This document shows, one piece after another, positions 1 through 9,945 of a stretch of DNA of 64,000 nt. The translations under genes were made by a program, and so were the position numbers. Source of the stretch: Stereocaulon alpinum (Eukaryota; Ascomycota; Lecanoromycetes; Lecanorales; Stereocaulaceae); assembly GCA_018257865.1 (NCBI GenBank), contig JAEUBA010000077.1:1-64000 (forward strand). Reading direction: 5' to 3'. The notes below the pieces were generated by a model that worked only from the letters and a program-made list of their open reading frames with translations, was not told the DNA's origin and searched no databases. Each line of letters opens with the position of its first letter. The stretch's first letter is position 1.

Positions 1-584
1 CTAGGCGGTATATATAGCTTCCCCCCTTTCTTATATCCTTAACTAGTAAACTACCGAATAGCTAAATCCGGTACTACTACGGATACTAATAAATACTACT
101 AATCAGCGCTAATAACTTAAACCCTTATAGGACGGCTATATACCCCCCTCCTTCCCCCCCTATATTAATATAGTAAAGGTTAAAGAAAGTTATAGGGCGC
201 TTAGCGCTATAATAAAGTCGAAGGATATAGAAGAATATAATAGGGTCCTTAAGAGCTAAGTATAGTATAAAGAGCGTATATTACAGTTAGTATTAGAAAT
301 AATATTATAGAGCGCTTAGTATAATATTAAAGAATACAGTTAAGAGTTACCGGTGTTAAGGAGGCCTAGGGTATAGTCCCTAAACTAAAAGTAATTATAT
401 TATTAAGGATAAGCGGGAGTTTTTATCTAGGTATTATACTATAGTTTCTCTTACGGCTAGGAAAGGTACACTACGTATACTATCTACTGGTTTTACAAAT
501 AATGTAATAGAACACCCTTATTAGTATATATGGATACTAGAATAGGCGTATAAACCAATCAATTAATTAGTAACACCTATAATA

Positions 585-656
585 CTAGCAATATTAGTAA
601 TATCTAGTAATATTAGTAATATCTAGTAGTACTAGTAATATTAGTAATATCTAGAT
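585..656. repeat. short tandem array of TAGTAATATTAG-like units
   Basis: Alternating units of the form ctagtaatattagtaatat recur about four times with single-base changes (one copy reads tagtagtactag). The array is followed directly by the sequence tagatagtttattaatta, which reappears at about 1398-1415. It lies inside the AT-rich block. Confidence 0.7.
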
Positions 657-691
657 AGTTTATTAATTATTAATTAACTATCTACTACTTA

Positions 692-868
692 TCTACTAAC
701 CGTCTACTAACCGTCTACTAACCGTCTACTAACCGTCTACTAACCGTCTAGTAACCGTCTAGTAACCGTCTACTAACCGTCTAGTAACCGTCTACTAACC
801 GTCTACTAACCGTCTACTAACCGTCTACTAACCTCTACTAACTATCTACTAACCGTCTACTAACCGTT
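692..868. repeat. 11-bp minisatellite (ctactaaccgt)n
   Basis: About 16 contiguous copies of ctactaaccgt lie head to tail with no spacers. Variant units read ctagtaaccgt (a C-to-G change at the fourth base) and there is one shortened unit near 832. The uniform 11-bp period argues for slippage or unequal exchange after most of the surrounding C-to-T decay, because this array keeps its CG dinucleotides while its flanks have lost most of theirs. Confidence 0.9.
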
Positions 869-1025
869 TTGGTTAGGATACCTACAACGGTTGTTAGTTT
901 TAGTAAGAGATGTTCCAACGTTATTATAACCAAATATAAACCGAATACTAACCAAATAAAGACTATTATCTAACTAGTAGTCAACAGTTTAATTATAGTA
1001 TTAGAATTTTATAGGTGGATATTAT
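869..1025 (+). repeat. diverged direct repeat, copy A
   Basis: This segment carries the landmarks ttagttttagtaagagatg, aacgttattataacc, aagactattatctaactag and tttaattatagtattagaat in that order. The same landmarks recur in the same order and orientation at about 1440-1605 (copy B). The last one recurs again near 1725-1755 (copy C, partial). The differences are mostly transitions, as expected from RIP. Confidence 0.75.
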
Positions 1026-1439
1026 AGTACCTATTACCCTAACCTTCCCTTAAGATAGACTACGCGTTAGTTTTAACTAGTAGATATATATTAAGCGTAC
1101 GTAGGTATTAGATTTTTTTAAATTAATAGTAGTAGTAGGTATTACCTATACTCTTTACTTATTAGGCTAAGATACTATACCTAATACTAATTCTTACTAT
1201 CTAGTCTTAATTATAGAGGAGGTATTATAATCGCGATAGAGTTAGGGTAGGTATTATCGCGTTACTTAAAACTCTATATAGCGAGTTCTTAGTAACTATA
1301 TAATATCTTTATATTAGGGGGAGATATCTTAGCTCTAAATAAGTATTTAGGTTCGTAGCTAGTACTACGTATAGGTATATCTCTATCGCTAGCTATCTAG
1401 ATAGTTTATTAATCGTTAATTAACTATTTACTAACTATT

Positions 1440-1605
1440 TACCAACTATTTTAGTTAGGTAACCGATATTGGTTTTAGTAAGAGATATTCTAACGTTATT
1501 ATAACTAAAACTAACTAAATTAAGACTATTATCTAACTAGTAGTAGACTATTAGAATACGATATAACAACCGTTTAATTATAGTATTAGAATTTTATAGG
1601 TAGAT
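1440..1605 (+). repeat. diverged direct repeat, copy B
   Basis: Second copy of the 869-1025 segment. It contains ggttttagtaagagatattc, aacgttattataac, aagactattatctaactag and tttaattatagtattagaat. A partial third copy of the end module (attatagtattaaaatttta) lies at about 1725-1755. Repetition in direct orientation about 570 bp apart points to tandem duplication of a repeat unit before degradation. Confidence 0.7.
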
Positions 1606-2055
1606 ACAATAGAAATTACTATATTATAGAGATACATCTAATATTAGTATAACTAAATACTAACGAAATAGTAAGTAATATCTAAATAATAGTAAATTAT
1701 TAAAATAATCGTATACTAACTAATTAATTATAGTATTAAAATTTTATAAGTAGATAGAATATTAATACGCTTAGTTATTACGGCTACTTAGAAAGATTCT
1801 AGCTATAACTACCTAATTAATCAAGTTATACTAATTATTTTCACATCGATGTCTTGGCCTATATTATTACAGCGCGCAAAGAAAGTGAGCTGATTTACTA
1901 GCGAAGACTGTAGTAAGTTATAGTATTTTGTCTTTATTTTAATATAACGAGCCTTACTAGTATAGACTCTTAGATATCTACTTAATATCGCCCTCCTAAA
2001 TAGTTCATGTCTGTTATACCTATAATAAAGTGGAACTGGCCGGATATAGCCTAGG

Positions 2056-2647
2056 CTAATAAAGACTTATATTATACACTTTAACCTCATATACCACCCT
2101 ATCATTCACTACGATGTGAAAGTCGGTCCTCCCCAAGCGAATGCTACCAAATTGAATTAGTTGGTTTAGAAAGAAAACCATCACTTGCGATGCTACACCG
2201 AACGACAACTGGGTCTCAATGATCGAGTCGCTACTCCACAACGCGACTTGTGCAGTTCGATGAGTGAACTTGGCTGGATCATTCTCAAAGAAAAAGAAAA
2301 ATTCTTGTTCTCGATGTCTGGCGCACTCAATAGAAGCCTTGTTCAAAGCGTACAGGAACGAGCTGAGTGGACTGGTCACCCTTCTCATGGTATGCTTGAA
2401 CCGAAGGCTGATTTCTGTACCCGGTATGATCCAATCATCGGCACTGGGGAACGGGGATCAGCCACGCAAGCCAGGTCAAAGAATCAGAGACGCACACATT
2501 GGTAAGAGGGTGGAAGGAGAAGTTTTTGGATGTGTTGTTGACTTTTGCCGCGTCGTGCACGGTAAAGTTCTTGACGGGTGGGACTAGCAGCGCATCAGAA
2601 AAGACGAAGAGGAGCACACCCAGAAGTATGTTGAACGATGTCTGCAT
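2056..2647 (-). CDS. small secreted protein of unknown function (SSP1)
   Basis: 179-aa model with exons 2496-2647 and 2056-2443. The 52-nt intron has donor GTGCGT and acceptor CCCCAG. An alternative donor 2 nt upstream breaks the frame. The start was chosen at the ATG directly before a signal peptide (MQTSFNILLGVLLFVFSDA). The mature part has N-glycosylation sequons (NFT, NNTS, NFS), a WIIPGTEISLRF segment, a predicted helical centre, and a C-terminal strand-rich stretch ending in VVYEVKVYNISLY. The layout (signal peptide, an IPGT.ISLRF-like strand, a later GV-helix and a strand-forming tail) resembles uncharacterised secreted proteins common in Pezizomycotina. The similarity is architectural and remembered, not computed. 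The gene lies immediately beside the RIP-degraded block, a setting often associated with fast-evolving secreted genes. Function unknown. Confidence 0.7.
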
Positions 2648-3611
2648 CCTGGCACTTTCTAAATGTGCGATAAGCAATGGTGCGGAAGGCTCCAGTCAGT
2701 TATGAAGATGGGACTCGGATGATTTCAGAAGATCGTTGCCCATCAATGGATATGCTCGGTCGGCTGCGCAAGTAGTGAGTGAAACTGCCGTTGCGCCTTT
2801 CAGCTTATGGGTGGCACCTGGCTGGTGCATTGTCACTGCACAGCCGCACGCGATATGCGGAAAAGAAATTAGTATGGCGAGCAGACTCGTTCATCAATGC
2901 ACTATTACTGTATGTTCATGCCGTTAGAACCCCGATCTCTCAGGCGCTAGTGACAAGGCTAATTTTTTCGGCCTGAGGCTACCTTTCCCTAGCCTAGGGC
3001 TATCTTCTATTCAGCCCCAGAGGGCTAAGGTGGGAACTCTCCTCGCAGCGCATCTCAGCGTTCGATGTGAAATCTATACAAGTAATATTGGGATAATGAG
3101 AAGCTTGCACAGTATCAGCAACGACTTGATCTGTTACGAAGTGTTCTCCATAGTTCGACAAATCATGTTGTGGCTATCACAATTGATAATCTCGTTATCT
3201 CGGCGTCACTTTGCATCTCATTCCATCTCATAGAAGAATCAAGGCGATCTCATCAAGGTTAAACGGTCTGGCAGCGATTCTGAATACAGGGAGAGACGGC
3301 AAGCATGTGGCCCAAGCCTCATATTATCACGAATGCCGTAATTCATGGCCAATGCCACTGTGTAAAGGGCAGCCTGTTCGAGAGCTCTGCTCAATGTCAG
3401 GTCTTGACCTGGCATCTCGGTTTGAAATTGGAAGTAAACTAGAAACTATGAAACGCAAGGATGGCGTGCTGAAAAGACTCACATCGAGCACTTCGTGTAT
3501 GTTGCATCCCTTGGATATCGAAACAGCGTCTTGCGAACCGCTGGCACCCACTTCTTTCTGGCCCGGATATTGGCCCAATGCTGCAGGAGGGGCTCGCTAC
3601 TCTGGAACAAA
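2648..3611. other. intergenic region
   Basis: Upstream of SSP1 and downstream of TRS85. A 145-codon plus-strand ORF (3211-3648) overlaps the end of TRS85 and has no recognisable domain, so it is not called as a gene. I see no RNA gene or repeat here. Confidence 0.6.
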
Positions 3612-6015
3612 TCATTCAAAGCTATTACACTGTAATGGCGTGTCATAGCTAGCGTTAGGATGGGGGCGGCTTGCATCCTGAGGTGTGAAGCCCTCCGTAT
3701 CGATGACCTCTGCATTCACTGGGCGAGTGAAGGCACTAAGCTGCTCGGTCTCTTCTATGGTACTATATCCGAGGTGGCCGGCACCGACACCAGTATCGAC
3801 CAATGACTGAGGACTATCGGCCTCGCCTAAAGCGCGATCTAGCTTTTGCCAGAAACCTTGCATGCTCGGAAACGGGGGCCCGTCAATCTGCTGATCCCTT
3901 AGCCGGTACAACGCGCTTGCTTCAGTCAAACAAAGGCGAGCCTGAACTGGGTTGTCGAGCCTGATCCATGAGTCTGCTGACAGAATATTCCATAAAGCTG
4001 CTTGTCTTCTGCGAGTGCCTGCATTTGGTGCAATGACGCTTGCGCGAGACATGTAACAGTCTGCAATGCGTTCTGAAGTCATGGCTTGCGCAACTGGGTC
4101 CAGGATACCAAAATCAAGCAGCTTCCCTCCCAATCGAGCAGCATCATCCGCCGCCAGAGTACCACGGTTCTTCAGAAGTTCTATAGCAAGTGTGAAACAG
4201 CGGACGACATTAGATGGCATAGAACATCTTGTGAGATATGAGTATGCAGCCGTATCAAGCATTTGGTCAATGGCTTCCATTTTATACTTTAAGTTGTACG
4301 TCTGCGACATTAGCAGAGATGTGATCGCCACCATTTCGTTTACAGCTGCGTGGTAACTCCATGCTTTGTCGTGGCTGAATTCTGTTCGTAGAAAGTCATA
4401 TGTACTGTGGGCCAATTTCCAATCTCTTAGCAGGAAAGCGTAATCAGCCAGTTGTCGCATTGTAGCCTCGGGTGTTTCAGGGGGATAGAAGCCGCGCTGA
4501 ACATCGTAATTACTTCCTGAGGCGGTTGACGCTCCGCTCGGCCCAGATGCAGCAGCTTTACTTGAACCAAAGCCAGTCCAGCGTTTAGACAACGACATGA
4601 ATCGCCCACTGATACCACGCCTCCTGGAAGCCACTTGGTCGTTCCAGGTCATGATCCGGCTCTCCATAAATGGCACTATCGACTGAGCTACCATTTCGCG
4701 AAGAAGCGCCCTAATCGCAGTGGCATCTGATTCAAGAATGTACTTCTCGGAATCCTCAATGTCGACAGTGTAATCTTGAGGGGTCAGTCTTGATTGATGT
4801 AATCAAGAAGGGGCGGTCAATCATACCTCTCGAGCGGATCTGGTTTATTTCCTCTTCTGCTGAGAGCCATTCGCTGGAAGGCACCCTGGTACTATCATCA
4901 TCGGTCTGAACACACTGGGAGCTTCTCAGCCTTAAGAGATGGCAATGAAGTCCGAAGTGTCTTTTCATTAAGTCAAAGAGAGCAGTGGATTTGGTGATAT
5001 CGTCATTCTCCTCGTCGTGAATTAGAACGTAGTATCGTAAGTATTCTGTGCTAATCCACGTGGGGGTCTTGTTGAAACCGTGGCCCGTATTTTCGTAGAG
5101 CTGGCGCAGAGCTTCAATAGGAGCTGGGTGACGGGAGCTGACGGTGATCATGCAGGCGACCGGATGTGAAAACGTCTCATATGGGACGATGGGCGCACTT
5201 GAAAGCAGCTTGCGCAGATAAAAAGGATATAATGGCAAGCCTGCGGGTCGTGGCTCGTACGACCTGCCACCGTAATCGAAGTAGTCCCCTTTGTAGCTAT
5301 CAACGATAGTGTTTTCTGTATGAAGCTGTTGACTCAGTAAACGATCGATAACAGCTGTGAAGTCGTCGCTACGAGACTGGTTGCGGTGCTCAGATGAGTT
5401 CTGTGAACCATTGGGAAGGCCTCGAGTCTCCAAGTCGGTGGGCCCTCCCTCCACATGCCTTGCGCTGGAGCGCTGCAGCTCTTGAGCATTGATGAATCTA
5501 ACGCCGAAGTCATCCCACCCTTTACTACTCCCCACACTGTCCCTTATGATAACTCTTCCTTGCAGGCGTTCGCCGTACGGTCTAAGCAAAGTATACAGGC
5601 CTCCATGGAATCCCTTCTGTCTTACGAACGCCTCAGTATCCGGTGATGCATACACTGCTACTCGAGGCGCAAATGATCTCACGATTGTTTGTCGACATTC
5701 TTGATTACTGTCGCTCAAAGGTATGGATGGAGAGGTGTCTCGGCTTGAAGCGGACGAACGGTCACGGCTCTGCTTACGCAGGCCAGACCTTGACCTGGAT
5801 TTCGATATGGAGGATGTGGGTGGCGTATTCGGTAGTCGTGTTTCCGATCTCGATAAAGTTGTCTTGCTGCCGAAAGACGGTGGAGATGTGGATGTATCAA
5901 ATTCTGGAATACTGCTGGAGGGGGAATCTCTTGGAGACCTCAAGGTGTGCTCGGGAGGCTGGGGCTCGGGTATCTCACTGGATCTCCCATGTTTATGATC
6001 CGGCGAAGAGGGCAT
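3612..6015 (-). CDS. TRS85: TRAPPIII complex subunit Trs85 (TRAPPC8-like)
   Basis: 783-aa model with exons 4827-6015 and 3612-4774 and one 52-nt intron (donor GTATGA, acceptor TCAAG). Residues 1 to about 110 are Ser/Pro-rich and probably disordered. From about 115 the conserved Trs85 core begins (FAPRVAVYASPDTEAFV, then GLPLYPFYLRKLL and the HPVACMITVSS region). The second exon restores the family segment AIRALLREMVAQSIVPFMES and continues through the helical C-terminal half. Trs85 is the subunit specific to TRAPPIII, the Rab1/Ypt1 exchange factor used in autophagy and early Golgi traffic. It is transcribed divergently from CHM7, with about 425 bp between the start codons. Length fits fungal orthologues. 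Confidence 0.88.
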
Positions 6016-6440
6016 AGATGTAGGCGTCTACTTTATGTGGGCTGTTGCGTCTCCACTGGTCTGCGATGCGCTTTAAAGGGCAATTTGGAGCGGCAGCACC
6101 TGGGGTTGACTGTCGTGAATGACGCTGGTGGAATGGGACATTGACCATGATACTGGCTATCATTCTATTTCTATCGGAAGGTAGAACGAAGTGATAGGGT
6201 TCATTTGTACAATCCTTTAGTGCATGCTGTTCAGATCCGCAGTATCACAATAGGATATTGCTAATTGTAGGCGCGAGCGAAGCTGTTTGATTGAACATTT
6301 GGCTACAGGTACAGCCTTTTCTTCGGGATGGCGCTTTGGGCGGATAGATAGCCGCGCTGCATATCATTGATTGTTGACAAGTGCAGTCCGAGCTATTTCG
6401 CAGTTCCGATTGTTCTATCGCTCTTCGCAAAACGTCTAAC
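6016..6440. promoter_or_regulatory. shared divergent promoter region TRS85 / CHM7
   Basis: About 425 bp separates the two start codons, which diverge. No specific operator was recognised. The region should hold both core promoters and 5' UTRs. Confidence 0.5.
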
Positions 6441-8131
6441 ATGAGTGATCTGTTGAACTATATCTTGGCTCAAGGGGATCAGTTCCGGAGGTCAGCTACG
6501 GACCAACCCAGATCTATATGAAGATGCTAAACACTATGATAGAGCACGCTTGCCGTCGCTGTATTCGGACTTTACCCTCCAACGCAACTCCAACCCTGAT
6601 GGCTTTGCCGCGAATACGGCAGCATGGATAGCTGCTTTGAGCAAGGCTGCTCAGGCCGGCTTGCTGCCCGCACCCGAGCACGTTCGAGATACATTGTCAA
6701 TGAGGACTGGGGAAGATCTTCTACAGTCTTTAGAGACCCAGGAATGGGGCCGACCCTTGGCTCTGGGGACCGTTATAGTAGGTATACATGTCTTATCAAG
6801 CGGAATGCTCTAGCTAGTGCCTAAGTACCGGGTGATAGGAGGAAGCGGTGTATCAGCGACAGATGATGCCATATCAAGATTTCCTATCAGCAAATAAAAG
6901 CATATACAGTCGAAAGTGGACTGTTCAGCCGTGGTGGCTGCTTTCGTGGGGACTCAAGCAGCTCGGGCTTGTGGAGCCGTCCACAACCTCGGGTAGATTG
7001 CCAGCTGGGCGGTTTGTCCTTGTACATAACGTCGAAGTATGTCACTACCTTGAGACCTTCTGAAGAGTGTTAACGAATGGCCTAGGAAGCGGCGAACAAG
7101 ATAATGAAGCATATGACCGGCCAAAGCAATCAAGTCGATCGAATCTATCCTATTCCGATGTTTGGAGCTGAGGCTGCCAAGGTAATGAATACCCACGAGC
7201 AATTGACGGAGAGCGATCTCCAAATCATCCTTCGATATCTAGCCCGAGACAAGTCTGCAATCATATACAACCGACAGGTAGGCCACTTCTACAGCTTTCA
7301 CGTAAGGTACTAAGTCGTCGGCTCAAGATAATAAAATTCAAGAGCCCTGGAGACACATCGTCCACCTTGTCGACGCAGGACAGAACAATAGGCTCCCTCA
7401 AATCCCTTATTGCGGACCTAAGTGGTCAAGTCGCACTGCTTTCAGCCAAAATTCTTGAGTTGTCAGAGACTGCACAGACTGCTGTAAGGAATAGAAACAA
7501 AGTGTCTGCCTTGGCGGCTCTCCGATCGAAAAAGCTGAACGAGACCATACTGGCCCAGAGGACGGAGACACTGTTTCAACTAGAAGAGGTATACAGCAAG
7601 ATTGAGCAGGCTGCAGATCAGGTTGCAATGGTCCGGGTGATGGAGGCCAGTGCCGGCGTGCTCCGGAGTCTGCATGCAGAAGTCGGCGGAGTTGAGAAAG
7701 TTGACGACGTTATGAAAGGACTTGGGTACGAGATGAGCAAAGTCGAGGAGGTTAGTAGCGCCATCGAAGCCGGAGCTCATGAGCAAAGTGTTGTCGACGA
7801 AGATGCCGTCGACGAAGAGCTTGAAAGCCTTGAACGCCAAGCTAGATCAGAGCAAGCAGAGAAGGAGGCATGGGAAACGCAGGAAAAGCTTGACATCATT
7901 GGTGAGATGGGAGAATTGAAAGAGCGAGAAGTATCACGACGAGACGCAATCCCTACGAATGGGACATCACCTTTACAGGCACCGAGGGGAGCTCCGGAAA
8001 CCCTAATAGAGGCGGGTATCAATATACTCAACCGTCTGTCTCTTGACGAAGCGCGGTCTCCAGTAGTAAACGTAAGTGAAGCGCCGGAAAGGCCTGCGGA
8101 GCGGATCCTCAACGCTGAATCGGAAAGCTGA
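6441..8131 (+). CDS. CHM7: ESCRT-III-like protein Chm7 (CHMP7 family)
   Basis: 492-aa model in five exons: 6441-6490, 6543-6777, 6839-7036, 7086-7277, 7328-8131. Introns are 49-61 nt with clear branch sites (for example tactaagt). The N-terminal half matches the winged-helix part of Chm7 (MSDLLNYILAQGDQFR, then RLPSLYSDFTLQRNSNPDGF, and later SIYSRKWTVQPWWLLSWGL). The C-terminal half from about residue 230 is the Snf7-like coiled-coil core (IGSLKSLIADLSGQVALL onwards) with acidic helices (DEDAVDEELESLE). Chm7 sits at the nuclear envelope, binds Heh1/LEM-domain proteins and recruits Snf7 for pore quality control and envelope sealing. Weakest boundary: the first donor, GTCAGC, which was accepted because it rejoins the conserved frame. 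Confidence 0.88.
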
Positions 8132-8341
8132 GAGCACTTCACCCGTTTCAGCTACGGCAATAATGGGAAGAGAAATTGACCAACCTCTTGCTTTGACTCA
8201 TGAATCTTAACAACGGTCGGACGGCTTGGTGTCTGATCAAAACCGATAGCTGCAGATCCAAGCCAACAACTCTGCTTATATAGGCTTTCTGGCAGCAGTG
8301 CCTTCGGCTAGACGATCCGATGAAAACTCCCTGTCGACACT

Positions 8342-9702
8342 TCAATCTTCCGCTTCGATATCAACGAACAATGCCTGCCTCGGCCGGGCTTGGTCATCAG
8401 GTGGCGATCGGTCGTGGCCTCCGTTTGGTAGAGGAAGATGATTTGCGCCTTCGACATGAGTTTCAGACAAATCCAACTCATCTGGCCGAGAATGGGTGCC
8501 GCTAGTGTGGCTAGGAGCTGGAACATCAGGTTGATTGGTACCACCCGCGTCTTCACTCCTGGGTTTCGCCTTTCCTCGGGCCCTGGCAATGAGAGATTGG
8601 AAATCATTGCCATGGTTGGCGGCCCAGGCAGCTCCATCAAAGTCCTTATTCATCACAGATGAGGAGCTTTCCGCACCGTTGGAGCTGTTGAGAATATGGC
8701 GACCTTGAGTCTTATCCCAGATATCGAGATCATGAAGTAATTCACGTTTCGTTCTTGGTCTGCGGGAGTCGCAGTTAGCGTTGACTAGGTTGATCCACTC
8801 TGTATGTCTCCGTATTAGAAGTGCTCTGGGACCGTTGTTAGGTATGCCGAGGTCAGACAACTTTTTCCGCAGAGCTTGGTCTTTCAACAAGGAGTAACTC
8901 AATTGAGGTAGACGTTCCATTGCCTTCGGCGGCTGGGTGGACCTCGAAACCATGTTGAACGAAGAAGATTTCCTAATTCCATTAGCATAGTGACGAATAG
9001 ACGGATATAAGCCGCGAACCTTGCTTTTTGTACCTGAGCTTGAGAAATGGGCTCTGGCTTGTTGTGTACGTCGAGGTGTAAGAACACTGCTTCTTCCTTC
9101 ATCCTTGCGTTACAGATGGGGCACGAGATCAAGCCATCATCTATGAAAGCATTAGCAACGCGCAAACCGGGGCAATACCTAGCCTTACCAGGCTGAAAGT
9201 CTTCATCCTCGTCGTTGTTGATAGCCTGAGCTGTGCTCACTTCGTCGAATGTAGAATGCCTTTGACGTTGAGATCTAGTGCTTCTCCGCCCGCTGTTGGC
9301 CTTCCCGACCTCTTCGTCCTCTTCGTCCTCTTCGAAGTCCGTATGCTCAATCTTTCTTTTGTTGCCTCGAACTCCACGCTCTTCCAAAGCCTTGGCGTCA
9401 TGTCCTAGCTGCAGAATGACGGGCCTGGCTGTTTGAAAAGCGTCCACAAGCTCTTGGACGATTGAATTAGGTCTCAACTTCATCTCTTGATCTTGTGCTC
9501 GACAGGTGGGGCACCGGCCGTCGTTCGTCAGGCATCGTCGTATGCAGAGAGAACAAAAGGTATGTGAACAAGACGTAATCATTGGTGTATCGAAGAAGTC
9601 TTTGCATACTTGGCAGCGCAAAGCCTGCTCAACCGGAGCAAGCTGTGATACTGATGTTTCAAGCCAGTCCGAGGGGTCCGGGACATCGAAGGAGATGTCC
9701 AT
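8342..9702 (-). CDS. RAD18: E3 ubiquitin ligase Rad18 (post-replication repair)
   Basis: 437-aa model with exons 9020-9702 and 8342-8972. The 47-nt intron (donor GTTCGC, branch gctaat) is short but is the only choice that keeps frame. Domains: RING at about residues 30-70 (CQVCKDFF, CSHTFCSLC, CPTC); an acidic linker; a UBZ-type zinc finger (CPICNARMKEEAVFLHLDVH) at about 195-215; and a SAP domain starting near ERLPQLSYSLLKD. Rad18 with Rad6 mono-ubiquitinates PCNA at Lys164 and so recruits translesion polymerases. Odd point: the usual final UBZ cysteine (H-x3-C) is His here. The gene is divergent from POL32 with 243 bp between start codons, and convergent with CHM7. Confidence 0.9.
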
Positions 9703-9945
9703 AGGAGAATATATCTATAGCATGTAATGGCGTGCCGTCTGATGTTAGGATAATTGTGAATGCGGAAGATGTCCGCCCGTCACGTCGCGCTAGTGTTACG
9801 CGTCAAGATTTCTACCAATGACGTTAGAGCATTGTTATTGGTACCTTCTGGAGCTGTGTAATTGTAGTTGTTCAAAAAGCAGTGCAGCAGCACCGATGTG
9901 GAATCGACCTCTTGAGCAAACGCACCCTCTTACTTATCTAGCAAA
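9703..9945. promoter_or_regulatory. compact bidirectional promoter RAD18 / POL32
   Basis: Only 243 bp lie between the two start codons. A GACGTCAC-like element reads as cccgtcacgtcgcgc near 9777-9791. No TATA box is evident on either side. The two products act in the same pathway (PCNA ubiquitination and translesion synthesis), so co-regulation is plausible but not shown. Confidence 0.45.

Larger units (their letters stand above)
1..2055. repeat. AT-rich, RIP-like degraded repeat block
   Basis: There is no usable ORF in any frame. Composition is overwhelmingly A/T with very frequent TA, and TG/CA dinucleotides look depleted, as expected when CpA has been converted to TpA by RIP. The block contains an 11-bp minisatellite, an array of TAGTAATATTAG-type units and at least two diverged copies of a segment of about 150 bp (annotated separately). 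Composition becomes gene-like at about 1840-2060. No transposase or reverse transcriptase remnant is readable. It is probably a degraded transposon or subtelomeric/heterochromatic repeat, but which one cannot be decided from this sequence. Confidence 0.75.

Noticed and set aside
692..868. Regular repeat array that could suggest CRISPR
   Set aside because: Units are 11 bp and directly contiguous with no spacers, in a eukaryotic AT-rich block. It is a minisatellite.
3211..3648. 145-codon ORF on the plus strand
   Set aside because: No domain, no splice partner, overlaps the 3' end of TRS85, and an opposing minus-strand ORF of similar quality covers the same bases.
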